Notes: generated from the sequence alone by a model not told the origin. DNA of 64,000 nucleotides from Buttiauxella noackiae ATCC 51607 (GCF_001654865.1 NZ_LXEO01000049.1:124001-188000); one strand, 5' to 3'. Counted from the first letter of the stretch, positions 37,551 through 48,301 are shown. Numbers and translations: made by a program.

Positions 37551-39089
37551 TCAGAACAACCCTAACGGCTTATCGGAATAACTCACCAACAGGCACTTGG
37601 TTTGCTGATAATGATCCAGCATCATTTTATGGGTTTCACGCCCGATACCGGATTGTTTATAGCCCCCAAACGCCGCATGCGCCGGGTAAGCGTGATAACA
37701 GTTAGTCCATACGCGCCCCGCCTGAATGCCACGGCCCATTTTGTAAGCCAGATTACCGTTACGACTCCAGACACCAGCGCCGAGGCCGTATTCGGTATCG
37801 TTCGCAAGCTCCAGTGCTTCTTCCACGGTTTTGAAGGTGGTCACGGCGAGCACGGGCCCGAAGATTTCTTCCTGGAAAACGCGCATATTATTTTTACCGA
37901 ACAGAATGGTTGGCTCCAGGTAATAACCAGCTTTCAGATCCCCCTCCAGCGCTTTGCGGCGCCCGCCAGTCAGGACATCAGCCCCTTCTTTTTTACCGAT
38001 ATCGATGTAGTTCAAAATGGTTTCCATCTGCCCTTGTGACACTTGCGCTCCCATTTGGGTACGTGAGTCCAGAGGGTTGCCACTGCGGATAGATTCCACA
38101 CGGCGAATCGCACGCTCCATAAAGCGTTCATAGATAGACTCTTGCACCAGTGCACGGCTTGGGCAGGTACAAACTTCCCCCTGGTTGAAGGCAAACAGAG
38201 CAAAACCTTCCAGTGCCTTGTCGAAAAATGCGTCCTCTTCGTCCATCACATCAGCAAAGAAGATATTTGGGGATTTACCACCCAATTCCAGCGTGACCGG
38301 GATAATATTCTGGGTCGCATACTGCATTATCTGCTGGCCCACCTCAGTGGAACCGGTAAACGCTACTTTGGCGATACGTTTGGAGGTTGCCAGATATTCA
38401 CCGATTTCACCGCCAGCACCGTTCACTACGTTGATGACACCCGGCGGGAGTAAATCTCCCACCAACTCCATCAGCAGCAAAACTGACAATGGCGTTAAAC
38501 GTGCTGGTTTCAGCACAATACAGTTACCCGCAGCCAGCGCCGGAGCCATTTTCCAACTCGCCATCAGCAGCGGGAAGTTCCACGGAATAATTTGTGCTAC
38601 TACACCGAGCGGCTCATGGAAGTGATACGCCACAGTATCGCCATCAACTTCGCTGATACCGCCTTCTTGAGCGCGAATACAGGAAGCAAAATAGCGGAAA
38701 TGGTCGATAGCCAGAGGCACGTCAGCACCGCTGGTTTCACGGATTGGTTTGCCGTTATCCCAGGTCTCAGCCGCCGCCAGCAGCTCAATATTTTGCTCCA
38801 TACGATCGGCTATTTTCAGCAAAATATTGGCACGTTCCTGAACTGACATACCGCCCCAACCAGCTTTCGCTTCATGCGCTGCATCTAACGCTAAATCAAT
38901 ATCGCCTTTGCTGGAGCTGGCTATCTCGCACAGAGGTTGCCCGGTAACTGGGGTAAGGTTTTCGTAGTATTTTCCCTCGACAGGAGCTACCCACTGGCCG
39001 CCAATGAAGTTGTCGTAACGAGGTTTAAGCTTGAGCGGGAAACCATACTCGCCCGGGATAATTCGGGTATCGGGAGGATTATTTGTCAT
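37551..39089 (-). CDS. aldB: Aldehyde dehydrogenase B
   Basis: 512 residues, the E. coli length, and nearly identical in the C-terminal half. Catalytic residues: Glu in [11 protein letters not shown] and Cys in [12 protein letters not shown]. It oxidises acetaldehyde and other small aldehydes with NADP. The ATG at 39089 matches the E. coli start (MTNNPPDT); a longer frame to 39119 is rejected. Divergent from the ROK gene. Confidence 0.97.
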   Translation of the reverse strand: MTNNPPDTRIIPGEYGFPLKLKPRYDNFIGGQWVAPVEGKYYENLTPVTGQPLCEIASSSKGDIDLALDAAHEAKAGWGGMSVQERANILLKIADRMEQNIELLAAAETWDNGKPIRETSGADVPLAIDHFRYFASCIRAQEGGISEVDGDTVAYHFHEPLGVVAQIIPWNFPLLMASWKMAPALAAGNCIVLKPARLTPLSVLLLMELVGDLLPPGVINVVNGAGGEIGEYLATSKRIAKVAFTGSTEVGQQIMQYATQNIIPVTLELGGKSPNIFFADVMDEEDAFFDKALEGFALFAFNQGEVCTCPSRALVQESIYERFMERAIRRVESIRSGNPLDSRTQMGAQVSQGQMETILNYIDIGKKEGADVLTGGRRKALEGDLKAGYYLEPTILFGKNNMRVFQEEIFGPVLAVTTFKTVEEALELANDTEYGLGAGVWSRNGNLAYKMGRGIQAGRVWTNCYHAYPAHAAFGGYKQSGIGRETHKMMLDHYQQTKCLLVSYSDKPLGLF

Positions 39090-39278
39090 GTGAATCTCCT
39101 TGTCGGTTAGCACTCTCAAGCGTAGTCGCCAGCGGTGAATTCTTCGCCAATGTTTGAACGCTTTACGACACAGGTCACGGATTGGTTTTTCGCTGATTAA
39201 GAGTAATCAGCCTGCAGCTTATTGGTTTTGATACATACTTAAAGTTTACCTTTTCCCGTTTCGCTACAAGGATTGCTC

Positions 39279-40148
39279 ATGCGCCTGTTTATAAGTTTCG
39301 ATGTGGGCGGCACCCACGTTAAGCATGGTTTGTTCACTGAAGAGGGGGAGGTGCTGATCGCTGAAGAGTATGACACTCACTATGACCGCCAGCAGTTTCT
39401 GGATGCCTGGCAAAGTGTGGTGGCGGGCTATCGGCAGCATAATGAAATTGCCGGGATAGCCATCAGTTTCCCAGGTTATATCAACCCCCATACCGGCAAT
39501 GTCCCCAAAGCCGGTGCGCTTGAGTTTCTTGATGGCTGCAATTTGCTGGAGATTTTTGGGGAACTGACTGACCTGCCAATTACCGTTGAAAATGATGCAA
39601 ATTGTGCAGCCCTCGGCGAGATGTGGTTGGGGGCGGGCAATGAGTATGATTCGCTGGTCTGTGTAACGATTGGTACTGGCATTGGCGGTGGCATTATCGT
39701 AAACCGCGAATTGATGCGCGGTTCGCACTTTCGGGCCGGTGAATTTGGCGTCTTGCCGGTAGGACGATATGGCGAGGATATGCATCAGTTGGCGTCAGCC
39801 AAAGGGCTGATGGATGCATGCCGTCGTGAGATGAATATCCCGGCAGATGAGAAAATTCGCGGCCAGGATATATTTGCCCGAGCTGAAACAGATTTGCATA
39901 TTCAGGGTGTTATCGACAACTGGGTGAAATACCTGGCGCGTGGGATTTATAGCGTTGTGTCGCTATTTGATCCTCAAGCGATTTTGCTGGGCGGCGGCGT
40001 CAGTACTCAGCCGATGCTGTACCCGATGCTTGAACGTCACCTGGAAGGGTTTAAGTTCTGGGATGTGCTTCAAGTGCCGATTCGCCCCTGCAAGCTGGGG
40101 AATAAAGCTGGCATGCTTGGCGCAGTCTGGCTGGCAAAACAGAAATAA
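39279..40148 (+). CDS. ROK-family sugar kinase
   Basis: 289 residues. ROK features include the N-terminal phosphate-binding SFDVGGTHVKHG, the sugar-binding ENDANCAALGE, a VTIGTGIGGGI loop and HFRAGEFG. The usual CxCGxxGC zinc motif is missing, as in the beta-glucoside kinase (BglK) branch. Substrate unknown. The ATG at 39279 has AAGGA 8 bases upstream; a TTG two codons earlier is rejected. A single-gene unit ending at a hairpin (40150-40172). Confidence 0.88.
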   Translation: MRLFISFDVGGTHVKHGLFTEEGEVLIAEEYDTHYDRQQFLDAWQSVVAGYRQHNEIAGIAISFPGYINPHTGNVPKAGALEFLDGCNLLEIFGELTDLPITVENDANCAALGEMWLGAGNEYDSLVCVTIGTGIGGGIIVNRELMRGSHFRAGEFGVLPVGRYGEDMHQLASAKGLMDACRREMNIPADEKIRGQDIFARAETDLHIQGVIDNWVKYLARGIYSVVSLFDPQAILLGGGVSTQPMLYPMLERHLEGFKFWDVLQVPIRPCKLGNKAGMLGAVWLAKQK

Positions 40149-40172
40149 AAAAAGCCCGACGAATGTGTCGGG
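40148..40172. terminator. Bidirectional terminator between the ROK gene and the OmpA paralogue
   Basis: Stem GCCCGAC/GTCGGGC with a six-base loop and a seven-A run on the left, which is a T-run for minus-strand transcripts. Confidence 0.75.
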
Positions 40173-40327
40173 CAACGGACGATTAATGAAATATTTCTTA
40201 TAAACCTCTCATATATCGTGCCACATCGGAAAAATGCGCTTACATGCTTCCAGGGCGTGGCACGAAATAATCAAGGTAACTTCTTTCTGCACTTTCGGGA
40301 TGAATTCACATTCTCAGGGGTGAATAT

Positions 40328-41377
40328 TTACTGCTCGCCTGCAATCTCAACCACAACACGGCGGTCTGGAGCCAGGCAATCAATCAGTTGTGACTTAGGC
40401 ATATCGTCTGCACAGGTGTTGCCGGTCACTGAATCATTTTCACCACGGCCTTCGGCACGTACATTCTGAGCAGGCAAACCTTGCGCTATCAGCGCATCAA
40501 CAACCGCTTGTGCACGCTGAGCAGAAAGCTGCTGATTGTATTGCTCTGAGCCCAGGCGATCGCTGTAACCAACAACTGTTGTTGAGCTGTTTTTCGCCGC
40601 TTGCATATCCGGGCTGTTGTACAGCTGCTGTATTGCTGCGTGGCCTTCTGAAGTCAGCTCTGCAGAGTTAAAGCCGAACAACACATCTGATTTCAGGTTA
40701 AATTTTTTCACTTCTGGTGCTGTAACAACTGCCGCCGCCGGAACTACCGCCACTGGCGCGTCATCATGCTGACCAAAACGGTACACAACACCTGCGGATA
40801 ACGAACTTACATCACTGCTAATACCAATCTGATTAGAGTTACCCACATTGCTTACCCACTGGTACTCCAGACGGCCAGCCCAGTTTTTGGTAAAGGCATA
40901 TTCAGTACCGACTGCAGCTAATGGGCGCACGCCGGTTTCAAAATTGTTATCGCCCGCATTGTTGGTTTCTGCGCGGTAACCCATCGCACCAGCACGGCCA
41001 TAAATATCCCAGTTATCCGTTAAACCGTAGCTTGCTTTCAGAGAAAGCTGCAGGCCCTGGCTTTTCATTTTTGCGCCAGCGACACCATTGTTGCCGCTAA
41101 TACCCATGTTGCCGAGGTAGTCGTACCCACCTTCAACAGCCAACCATGGAAGCACCTGGTAACCTGCAAACACACCGCCGCTGGTGTTGTCTTTATCGAA
41201 ATCGAAATCGGTGGCATTGCTTGCGTTATCGCTGAAGCCTTTGTTGCCGCTCACATCAAAATAATGCGACCAGCCCATTTTTGCGCCGCCATACCATGTG
41301 TTCGCGTCTGCCGCAGCAAATACGTTAGAAACAGCGCAAGCATTCAGCACGATTAAAGCCACAAGAGTCTTTTTCAT
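40328..41377 (-). CDS. OmpA-like outer membrane protein (paralogue)
   Basis: 349 residues. It has a signal peptide cleaved after VFA, an eight-strand beta-barrel (NTWYGGAKMGWSHYF through GVVYRFGQ), an Ala/Pro/Val linker, and a C-terminal OmpA peptidoglycan-binding domain (YSDRLGSEQYNQQLSAQRAQ). It differs enough from typical OmpA, especially in the barrel loops, to be a second copy rather than the main ompA. The start at 41377 has AGGGAA upstream. It is preceded by a strongly AT-rich intergenic region. Confidence 0.88.
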   Translation of the reverse strand: MKKTLVALIVLNACAVSNVFAAADANTWYGGAKMGWSHYFDVSGNKGFSDNASNATDFDFDKDNTSGGVFAGYQVLPWLAVEGGYDYLGNMGISGNNGVAGAKMKSQGLQLSLKASYGLTDNWDIYGRAGAMGYRAETNNAGDNNFETGVRPLAAVGTEYAFTKNWAGRLEYQWVSNVGNSNQIGISSDVSSLSAGVVYRFGQHDDAPVAVVPAAAVVTAPEVKKFNLKSDVLFGFNSAELTSEGHAAIQQLYNSPDMQAAKNSSTTVVGYSDRLGSEQYNQQLSAQRAQAVVDALIAQGLPAQNVRAEGRGENDSVTGNTCADDMPKSQLIDCLAPDRRVVVEIAGEQ

Positions 41378-41399
41378 ATATTCCCTAACATATCCCATA

Positions 41400-41740
41400 T
41401 CTGAGCAAACGACTCAGAATTAAACTGCCATAAGTTTGTCGAACGGAATAATAGGAAAGCAGCTCATTAAATTGAACTTATAATTAGTTTATTTTTAAAC
41501 TAAAAATATTTACACATCACCAGCGCACAATAGAATAAATTAATTAACAAAAAAATAAAAATAATATATAGTTATTAAACAACAACCAAATTTATAATTA
41601 AACAAATTATCTCTGGACAACCTTTCTTTTAATATTTATTATTTGCTATTATCACACCAACAATTACACATTAAAAACCTTTAAAATACCTCTTCGTAAA
41701 TGTTCTGTGCCGATATCAATATCAATCAAGATTCGATGTG
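41400..41740. other. AT-rich intergenic region upstream of the OmpA paralogue
   Basis: About 340 bases of A/T-rich sequence with many A- and T-tracts (for example 41500-41660). No gene is seen. The composition suits H-NS silencing and intrinsic bending, which would suggest conditional expression of the OmpA paralogue. Confidence 0.5.
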
Positions 41741-41801
41741 ATTAAGGGTGAAATTGAAACCGTGCTGGCTAAACGCGAGCCTGAAACAGGTACAAGATCG
41801 C

Positions 41802-41828
41802 CGGGATCTCTTTATCATAGAGATCCCG
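41802..41828. terminator. Hairpin after the GH127 operon
   Basis: Ten-base stem CGGGATCTCT/AGAGATCCCG with a seven-base loop, 12 bases beyond the GH127 stop. No clear T-run. Confidence 0.6.
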
Positions 41829-41839
41829 ACTTAATCCGC

Positions 41840-43807
41840 TTACTCGCCATTCACCCAAATTCGCATTTCCCCTTCCCCACGGTTCGCCCAACTAAACCAT
41901 GGAATAAAGGTGAGCTTTTTCGGCTCGGCTTTCACCGGTGATTTATCATAGTGATACAGTACCTGCTGGTCAGCTTGCTCACTTGCCATCCGTAACCCAT
42001 CAGCCTGAATCAGCACCTTATGCGCGAAAATACCTTTCCCTTCAAGCAGGCTAAATGTGCTCTCCTTTGGCAGCCATAGGTTATGCAACTCTGCGCCGTT
42101 ATCCGCTTCTTCCAGGCAATACACCAGTGGGCCGCGCTGCACCGCAACTTTCCCGGCGACATGGCGCAGTAATGGATTGCCATAAACGCGACGAACCGGC
42201 ATCGGTAATGTCAGGCTGATGCGATCACCTTCCTGCCACTCGCGGTTAAGATGCAGATAGCCTTTGCGTACGTCACCAATGCAAGTTTCGCCATTGAGCA
42301 ACACTTGCGGGTTTTCGCACCAGTCCGGCAGACGCAGCGCCACGGTATGTTGCATCGCCTGCGGTGATATCACGATGATATCGACCTGCTCATTCCAGGG
42401 GTAGTTACCACTGATTTTTAGGTGCAGTTCTTGCTCACCCACCGATACAGCCATTTCGTTACCGACATACAGATGCACATAGAGCGCGTCCGGTTGCGGC
42501 GTGTAAATGTAATGGCCGAGCGAAGTCAGCACGCGCGCTATATTTGGCGGGCAGCAGGCGCAGCCAAACCAGCGCTGGCGAACCGGTTTTACATGGTCGT
42601 ATATGTGATTGAAGGCGAGTGTTTTCGGATGGACTTCCAACGGATTCACGTAGAAGAAGTGCTTGCCATCAAGCGCCATTCCGCCAAGCACTGTGTTGTA
42701 TAGCGCACGCTCCATCACATCGGCAAAACGACTATCGGCCTCCATTTGCAACATACGGCGGGCATACATCATCAAACCGATAGAGGCACAGCTTTCAGCA
42801 TAGACCGTGTCGTTTGGCAAATCGTAATCCGAGCTAAACGCCTCCCCGCTGCTTTGCGAACCAATACCGCCTGTGATGTACATCTGGCGTTGGACCATGT
42901 TGTCCCACAAGCGCAGGCAGGTCTGACGTTTTTCTTCGTCTTTATGTAAGCGCGCAAGATGTGCAACACCCGCCATCAGGTAGACAAAACGTACAGCATG
43001 GCCAATTGCAGTTTGCTGGAGCGCTAGCGGTTCATGCGCCTGGCTATATGCTTTGTCTTTTACCATCCATGCTGGGCCATGAATGTTCCAGTGCGAGGTA
43101 CGTCCACGTTTTGCATATTCGATATCGTAGAAATGCGGCTGTGTTCCACGTTCCTCAACAAAATAATTCACCAGGTCTAAGTAGCGCTGGTTGTCTGTAA
43201 CTTCATACAAACGCATCATTGCCAGCTCTATTTCCGGGTGGCCGGGATAACCGTGGAGCTGGTTTTCGCCTGGACCAAACACGCTGTCGATATGATCAGC
43301 CAGACGACAAACCACATCCAGTAGACGGCGTTTTCCTGTTGCCTGGAAGAACGCAACGCCCGCTTCAATCATGTGCCCCGCGCAGTAAAGCTCATGACAC
43401 TCGGCAAGATTAGTCCAACGCTCCGCTGGTGCTTTTACGGTGAAATAGGTATTCAGATAACCATCTTCACACTGCGCCGCCTCGACCAGTTCGATAACCT
43501 CGTCAGCAGTTTTTTCAAGCTCGGTATCCGGCTTCTGGCACAGTGACCATGCCACCGCCTCCAGCCATTTCGCCACATCGCTATCCTGGAAAACCATGCC
43601 GTAGAACTCGCCGTCTTTACGGCCTGCTGCTATCTCAAAGTTTTCGATAGCATGACTTGGGTCAGCCTCTGTAATGCGATCGTTTAAGGCATCCCATTGA
43701 TATGGAATAACCACATCACGCACCAGGCGTTGATACTGTCCCAAAAATGCATCGGTTACTTTAAGTTTGTGCAGGTCAACTTCCTGTAATACTTCTGGCT
43801 GATTCAT
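41840..43807 (-). CDS. Beta-L-arabinofuranosidase, GH127 family
   Basis: 655 residues, the usual GH127 (DUF1680) length. Zinc and catalytic residues are visible: Glu and Cys in YAESCASIG (near residue 337) and the Cys pair in FGCACCPPN (near 415), one of which is the nucleophile in the family. These enzymes remove beta-L-arabinofuranose from plant glycans. There is no signal peptide, so it acts in the cytoplasm on imported oligosaccharides. The start has GAGGAG upstream. It forms an operon with the transporter at 43817, 9 bases upstream. Confidence 0.92.
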   Translation of the reverse strand: MNQPEVLQEVDLHKLKVTDAFLGQYQRLVRDVVIPYQWDALNDRITEADPSHAIENFEIAAGRKDGEFYGMVFQDSDVAKWLEAVAWSLCQKPDTELEKTADEVIELVEAAQCEDGYLNTYFTVKAPAERWTNLAECHELYCAGHMIEAGVAFFQATGKRRLLDVVCRLADHIDSVFGPGENQLHGYPGHPEIELAMMRLYEVTDNQRYLDLVNYFVEERGTQPHFYDIEYAKRGRTSHWNIHGPAWMVKDKAYSQAHEPLALQQTAIGHAVRFVYLMAGVAHLARLHKDEEKRQTCLRLWDNMVQRQMYITGGIGSQSSGEAFSSDYDLPNDTVYAESCASIGLMMYARRMLQMEADSRFADVMERALYNTVLGGMALDGKHFFYVNPLEVHPKTLAFNHIYDHVKPVRQRWFGCACCPPNIARVLTSLGHYIYTPQPDALYVHLYVGNEMAVSVGEQELHLKISGNYPWNEQVDIIVISPQAMQHTVALRLPDWCENPQVLLNGETCIGDVRKGYLHLNREWQEGDRISLTLPMPVRRVYGNPLLRHVAGKVAVQRGPLVYCLEEADNGAELHNLWLPKESTFSLLEGKGIFAHKVLIQADGLRMASEQADQQVLYHYDKSPVKAEPKKLTFIPWFSWANRGEGEMRIWVNGE

Positions 43808-43816
43808 AAAAACTCC

Positions 43817-45220
43817 TCAGGCGGTCTGGACATGGCGCTGACGTAAGTCAGTGGAAATTCTCGCCATCATTGGATTATTTAAACGGCAACGGCGAATCGC
43901 CAGTGCCAATAATAAGTGGAATGCTGCTGGTAGCAGGGTTTCCAGCGCAGTAATGCCTTGTAGCGAAGCATGTGTCTGGTGTTCGAGTCCTGGCTTATAG
44001 GCAACGAATATAAAGACCAGACTTAAGATCCCAGCACTTGCCGCCCAGGCGAGTTTGATAAAGAACAGATTAAAGGCGAAGTTCATGCCTGATGAGCGCA
44101 CACCATTTTTCCACTCACCGTAATCGTCAGCAAAGGCCATGATGGAAAAGTGCAGTGGTAAGGTAAAACCAAGAATGATGCCGTTAACGAGAATCACCAG
44201 TAACCACAGCGTCTGGAAAGATGGGCCGGTAGGCAGAAGCCACATCCCAGCTGCCAGCACTGCCAGCACGAGATTGGTGTAGTAGTAAAGCTTTACGGTG
44301 TCGAAGCGCTTGGCCAGTGGATTGACAATTACCGCACCGAGAATGGAGGCGAAGGTCACCATGGTGAAGAACAGCGAAGCAAACCCGGCGCTGCCTTGCA
44401 GCACATAAGTGATGAAGTACATGTAACCGCCGCCTCTGAGGTTAAACACGTTAATCAGCAGGAATGACATCACCAGACTCAGTAATAACTGGTCGTTTTT
44501 ACGCAGGCCTGCCAGGTGTTCACGTAAAGTAAATTTACCCATCAGCGCCAATGGCACTTGCTCGCGGACCCAGAAGAAGCAGCACAGGAACATCACGACC
44601 GCGATCGTGCATAAAATACCGACTCCCATCTGGTAGCCTTTTACAGCATTGCCCTGGCCGATGATTTCCACCAACCATGGAAGGCCAACTGAAACCAGAA
44701 AGCCTGCAACCCCACAAAGTACAAAGCGCCAGGACTGGCAGGAGATGACCTCATCATGGCGCGTTGTCATGGTGTTGATCAGTGCACAGTAAGGAACGTT
44801 AATCGCGGTATAACCGACAGAAAGTAAAAGATAAGTGCCGAATGCCCACAGGATTTTCATATTGGCACTTAGATCAGGCACAGTGAACGTCAGCACGCCG
44901 ATTACGCCAATCGGCACCGCTATCCACAACTGCCACGGACGAAAACGCCCAAATCGGCTTTGCGTGCGGTCAGCAAGAATGCCCATCAGCGGGTCGGAAA
45001 CGGCGTCAAAGACGCGCAGAGCGATAAATAATGTCCCAACAATTGCGGGGGTTAATCCAAATACATCCGTATAGAAATAAGTCAGGAAGTTCATGATTAA
45101 GCAGGTAATTACGGTACCGCCTGCATCACCCAATCCGTAACCTATTTTCTCGCGTATCGAGAGTCTGTCATTTAAAGCCGAAGTCACAATATCAGTATTA
45201 TTTATAGGGGTAGAGGTCAT
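43817..45220 (-). CDS. GPH-family sugar:cation symporter
   Basis: 467 residues with 12 predicted membrane segments. The MelB-type motif [14 protein letters not shown] and RFGRFRPW identify the glycoside-pentoside-hexuronide symporters. It probably imports arabinosides for the GH127 enzyme encoded 9 bases downstream. First gene of the pair and divergent from the AraC-type regulator at 45464. Confidence 0.88.
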   Translation of the reverse strand: MTSTPINNTDIVTSALNDRLSIREKIGYGLGDAGGTVITCLIMNFLTYFYTDVFGLTPAIVGTLFIALRVFDAVSDPLMGILADRTQSRFGRFRPWQLWIAVPIGVIGVLTFTVPDLSANMKILWAFGTYLLLSVGYTAINVPYCALINTMTTRHDEVISCQSWRFVLCGVAGFLVSVGLPWLVEIIGQGNAVKGYQMGVGILCTIAVVMFLCCFFWVREQVPLALMGKFTLREHLAGLRKNDQLLLSLVMSFLLINVFNLRGGGYMYFITYVLQGSAGFASLFFTMVTFASILGAVIVNPLAKRFDTVKLYYYTNLVLAVLAAGMWLLPTGPSFQTLWLLVILVNGIILGFTLPLHFSIMAFADDYGEWKNGVRSSGMNFAFNLFFIKLAWAASAGILSLVFIFVAYKPGLEHQTHASLQGITALETLLPAAFHLLLALAIRRCRLNNPMMARISTDLRQRHVQTA

Positions 45221-45463
45221 GATTTACGCCTCGCATCATCTTCGGGTTAGAAACCGGGAATTGTTATTGTTGTATTTGCAAAGTACCCGCTTAATTCTGC
45301 ACAGCATTTAAACACCAACAAGGCGAGAGAAAAGTATAAAAAGATGACGATTCCGACCTGAGGATAAAACTGTGAAGGAGATCGCCAAATACCATCACCA
45401 ATTCCTCCATAAGGTTTATTTTATCTACACTACGTCAGAAACAGGAACTGGGGGATTTAATAA

Positions 45464-46288
45464 TTGCTTGATTTAAAAGTATCTTTACCAATATCCGTAC
45501 AAAACGGCGGTCTGTTCATTTCGCGTGGTGTAGGGAGTCATCCGCAGCGGAAACTGGACTCTTGGGAAATGATTTTCGTTGAAAAAGGGACACTTACGAT
45601 CCGCGAAGATGACACACTATTTAGTGTTAAGGCAGGAGAAAGCTTATTACTTTGGCCACATCGTAAACATGTAGGAGTTGGAACTTTCCCGGCTGATTTA
45701 AAATTCTACTGGCTACATTTTGAAGTTAATTCACAATACTGCACAAAGTCAGACCTTCGAGCATCGTTAATATCGTTACCACAACATGGGAAAGTCCTTA
45801 ACCCACAATATGTTATTTCTTTATTTCGCCAGTTTTTAAGCGAACAAGAAGCAATCCCTCGAAGCAGTGCATTGGAATTAATTTCATTGCTAATCATGCA
45901 GCAACTTTCCGTAGCGGTGAATGATAACCCTCAACCAGATAACAGCGGTGTTGCGCTGGCATACAAAGCCCAGCAACTCATTCGCACGCAATTTCATCTG
46001 CCAATTTCTACCTCAATGCTCGCCAGACAATTATATTGCAACGCAGATTATCTCGGCCGCGTTTATCGCCAGACATTTCAGCTAACCATTACCGAAGCCA
46101 TTCACCGCCAGCGTGTATTAAGCGCAGAGAAAATGCTTATTACTGACTCCTGCACTCTGAGCGAGGTTGCCGAACGCTGCGGGTTCCAGGACGTGGGGTA
46201 TTTCAGAAAAGTGTTTCGTAAGGCGATGGGGTTAACACCGGTAGCATGGAAGCGACGTTATTGTAAGGTGCATATTAATTCGGATTGA
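45464..46288 (+). CDS. AraC-family regulator of the GH127 operon
   Basis: 274 residues. The N-terminal cupin-type sensing domain (FVEKGTLTIREDDTLF) is followed by a C-terminal double helix-turn-helix (SMLARQLYCNADYLGRVYRQ; LSEVAERCGFQDVGYFRKVF). It is divergent from the transporter gene, the classical place for an AraC-type activator. The likely start is a TTG at 45464 with GGGGG upstream. No operator was pinpointed in 45221-45463. Confidence 0.87.
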   Translation: MLDLKVSLPISVQNGGLFISRGVGSHPQRKLDSWEMIFVEKGTLTIREDDTLFSVKAGESLLLWPHRKHVGVGTFPADLKFYWLHFEVNSQYCTKSDLRASLISLPQHGKVLNPQYVISLFRQFLSEQEAIPRSSALELISLLIMQQLSVAVNDNPQPDNSGVALAYKAQQLIRTQFHLPISTSMLARQLYCNADYLGRVYRQTFQLTITEAIHRQRVLSAEKMLITDSCTLSEVAERCGFQDVGYFRKVFRKAMGLTPVAWKRRYCKVHINSD

Positions 46289-46324
46289 TCATGAATAGTG
46301 ATGGATACTTTACCCAAATACTAA

Positions 46325-46359
46325 AGGTACAAAACTCAGTAATTCTGGGTTTTGTACCT
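46325..46359. terminator. Bidirectional terminator between the AraC gene and the WecA paralogue
   Basis: A 15-bp stem with one G-T pair (AGGTACAAAACTCAG and CTGGGTTTTGTACCT) and a five-base loop between two convergent genes. Confidence 0.8.
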
Positions 46360-46372
46360 GAAATTCGATGAA

Positions 46373-47476
46373 TTATTGGTTCCCGGTTGGTATATCGGCA
46401 CTAGCTGCAACGTTATATTGCTGACCAATTTTTGCTCTCAAATCTGGATTACGTTTTTGGAGCTTATTATTTACCACTAAATAACCGGTAAACAAGCCAA
46501 GGAATACAGCCAGAGAGAACCACTCTGCAACATCAAGTTGGGAAAGTACAATCCCGAAACCAGCAAATACTGCGGTGAGCAGAGTCATGACCAGCACAGT
46601 CTGGCGACCCGTTAACCCACTACGCATTAAGATATGATGTAAATGATCGCGGTCAGGATGGAAAGGGCTATGTCCACGGCGCAGGCGACGCACCATGATA
46701 GTCACCATATCCATCAGCGGCAGAGCTATTACCCACAGAGCCGTAACGGGAGCCATCACAGCTTCACCACCCTGGCTACCTAGCATCACAAGCCATAGCA
46801 TCGTAAAACCAATTACCATGCTTCCAGCATCACCCATAAATACTTTAAAGCGCTTCTTCCCTATTAACCCCATGTTGAACATTAAATAAGGGATTAAGGC
46901 AACAATCATCAAGAAACACCACGTCGCGAGCAAATGTGAACCCGCAAGCAGGAAGACCACCATCAAAGCCGCAAAAGTTGCACTAGCAACGGAACCAAGT
47001 AGGCCATCAACGCCATCAACCATATTAAAAGCATTGATTGCAGCCCAGGTTGCGAAAAGCGTTACCAGGTAGCCGACTGGGCCGAGCACTAATTCGTTCC
47101 CGCCCAGTACATGGCCAAGTGTCTGAAGATATAAACCATCAACCATAATCACAGCTGCAGACAAGGCCTGGATAAATACGCGTGGTATCACCGGTAAGTC
47201 AAAACGATCATCGGCAATACCGACAAACAGCAGTAGTGAGATGCTCACTAAGTAAGGGAGAAAATGTGTTTCTGTGTACGGTAGAACTTCAGGCCAAAAC
47301 AGGAAGAAAACCACTATGGCACTGTAGAAAGATATCCCACCAACTAAAGGGATTTCCCCCTTGTGTTGCTTACGCCCACCGGGTTTATCAACCAAACCAC
47401 ACTTCAGGGCAAGCTGGCGAGCGATAAGGAGGGCAGTCATCGCAGTTAAGAACATAATGATAACTTCTTTACTCAT
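46373..47476 (-). CDS. WecA-like undecaprenyl-phosphate sugar-1-phosphate transferase (paralogue)
   Basis: 367 residues with about ten membrane segments. Motifs of the WecA/MraY superfamily are present: GIADDRFDLP, AINAFNMVDGVDGLLG, KVFMGDAGSMVIGF and HPDRDHLHH. Such enzymes start polysaccharide synthesis on the lipid carrier (GlcNAc-1-phosphate in WecA). Sequence and context differ from wecA of the common-antigen cluster, so it looks like a stand-alone second copy. No glycosyltransferase genes flank it. Confidence 0.87.
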   Translation of the reverse strand: MSKEVIIMFLTAMTALLIARQLALKCGLVDKPGGRKQHKGEIPLVGGISFYSAIVVFFLFWPEVLPYTETHFLPYLVSISLLLFVGIADDRFDLPVIPRVFIQALSAAVIMVDGLYLQTLGHVLGGNELVLGPVGYLVTLFATWAAINAFNMVDGVDGLLGSVASATFAALMVVFLLAGSHLLATWCFLMIVALIPYLMFNMGLIGKKRFKVFMGDAGSMVIGFTMLWLVMLGSQGGEAVMAPVTALWVIALPLMDMVTIMVRRLRRGHSPFHPDRDHLHHILMRSGLTGRQTVLVMTLLTAVFAGFGIVLSQLDVAEWFSLAVFLGLFTGYLVVNNKLQKRNPDLRAKIGQQYNVAASADIPTGNQ

Positions 47477-47923
47477 GGCAAGACCTTATTTCTTTTTAGC
47501 AAAGTTGCCCCTATGGAGATGTAGACATTTCCGCGTAGTATTAGAGAAAATCATTTAATGTGTATGTCCGGCACAATGGCCATACATGTTATTAACATAG
47601 GATAAATACGAAAGTGCCTCCATTCTATTACGTCTAAATTTTCAGGTCAAAGTCATAATGCTTTACAGGCACGAGCATGAAATATGTTTAGTTACGTTAC
47701 TATTTTTCCTGTTACTTTATATTATTCAAATAAAACAATATGTTAAACATCACCCTTATATTATTCATTGTTTATTAAAATCACCCATACATTATATTTC
47801 TTAAAGTCATAAAATAACTAACATAGATTTTTTCTTGTGTTTTTTTATTCATGCACATCGATATATCTTAATAATGAAAAAATTTAACTCTCCAGCTGTG
47901 ATCTGGAATGCAGGGATAAACAA
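47477..47923. other. AT-rich gap without a gene
   Basis: 447 bases of AT-rich sequence upstream of both the WecA paralogue and the Nudix gene, so it should hold both promoters. I see no gene, strong hairpin or recognised operator. Confidence 0.5.
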
Positions 47924-48301
47924 ATGAAGACTCGCACGCGCCCTTCATCTCGCTTACTCATCCTAAATAATAGCGGTGCGGTACTGCTGTTTCGTTTTTC
48001 TCATCGTGACGATGCACTGGAAGGAAAGGTTTATTGGGCAACGCCCGGAGGCGGCCTTGAAGCCGGTGAATCATTTGAACAAGCAGCCATTCGCGAACTA
48101 CACGAAGAAACCGGCCTCGTGAGGCTTGAATGCGGGCCATGTGTTGCACAACGCACATTCACAATGCAACTGCCGAGTGGAGAAACCGTAAAGGCAGACG
48201 AGCGTTTTTATGTCATCAATGCATCTGAAAATGAGCTTTCACAAGCGGGCTGGAGTGAAAACGAAAAACGGGTGATAAGCCAACAAAAATGGTGGACGTA
48301 A
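47924..48301 (+). CDS. Nudix hydrolase, C-terminally truncated by an in-frame stop
   Basis: 125 residues with an exact Nudix box (GGLEAGESFEQAAIRELHEE, then TGL), which binds Mg2+ and cleaves nucleoside-diphosphate-linked substrates. The frame ends at a TAA (48299-48301) after QKWWT. The same frame then stays open for 30 codons to 48394, reading SELLETDEVIFPEGLTTILE, which looks like the usual C-terminus of this family (WW.. ELL.TDE..FPE.L). The original gene was therefore probably 156 codons, 47924-48394. The catalytic core is complete, so the short form may still work. Confidence 0.85.
   Translation: MKTRTRPSSRLLILNNSGAVLLFRFSHRDDALEGKVYWATPGGGLEAGESFEQAAIRELHEETGLVRLECGPCVAQRTFTMQLPSGETVKADERFYVINASENELSQAGWSENEKRVISQQKWWT

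Noticed and set aside
40328-41377. The main ompA gene
   Set aside because: Signal peptide and barrel loops differ too much from enterobacterial OmpA, and the neighbours are not those of ompA.
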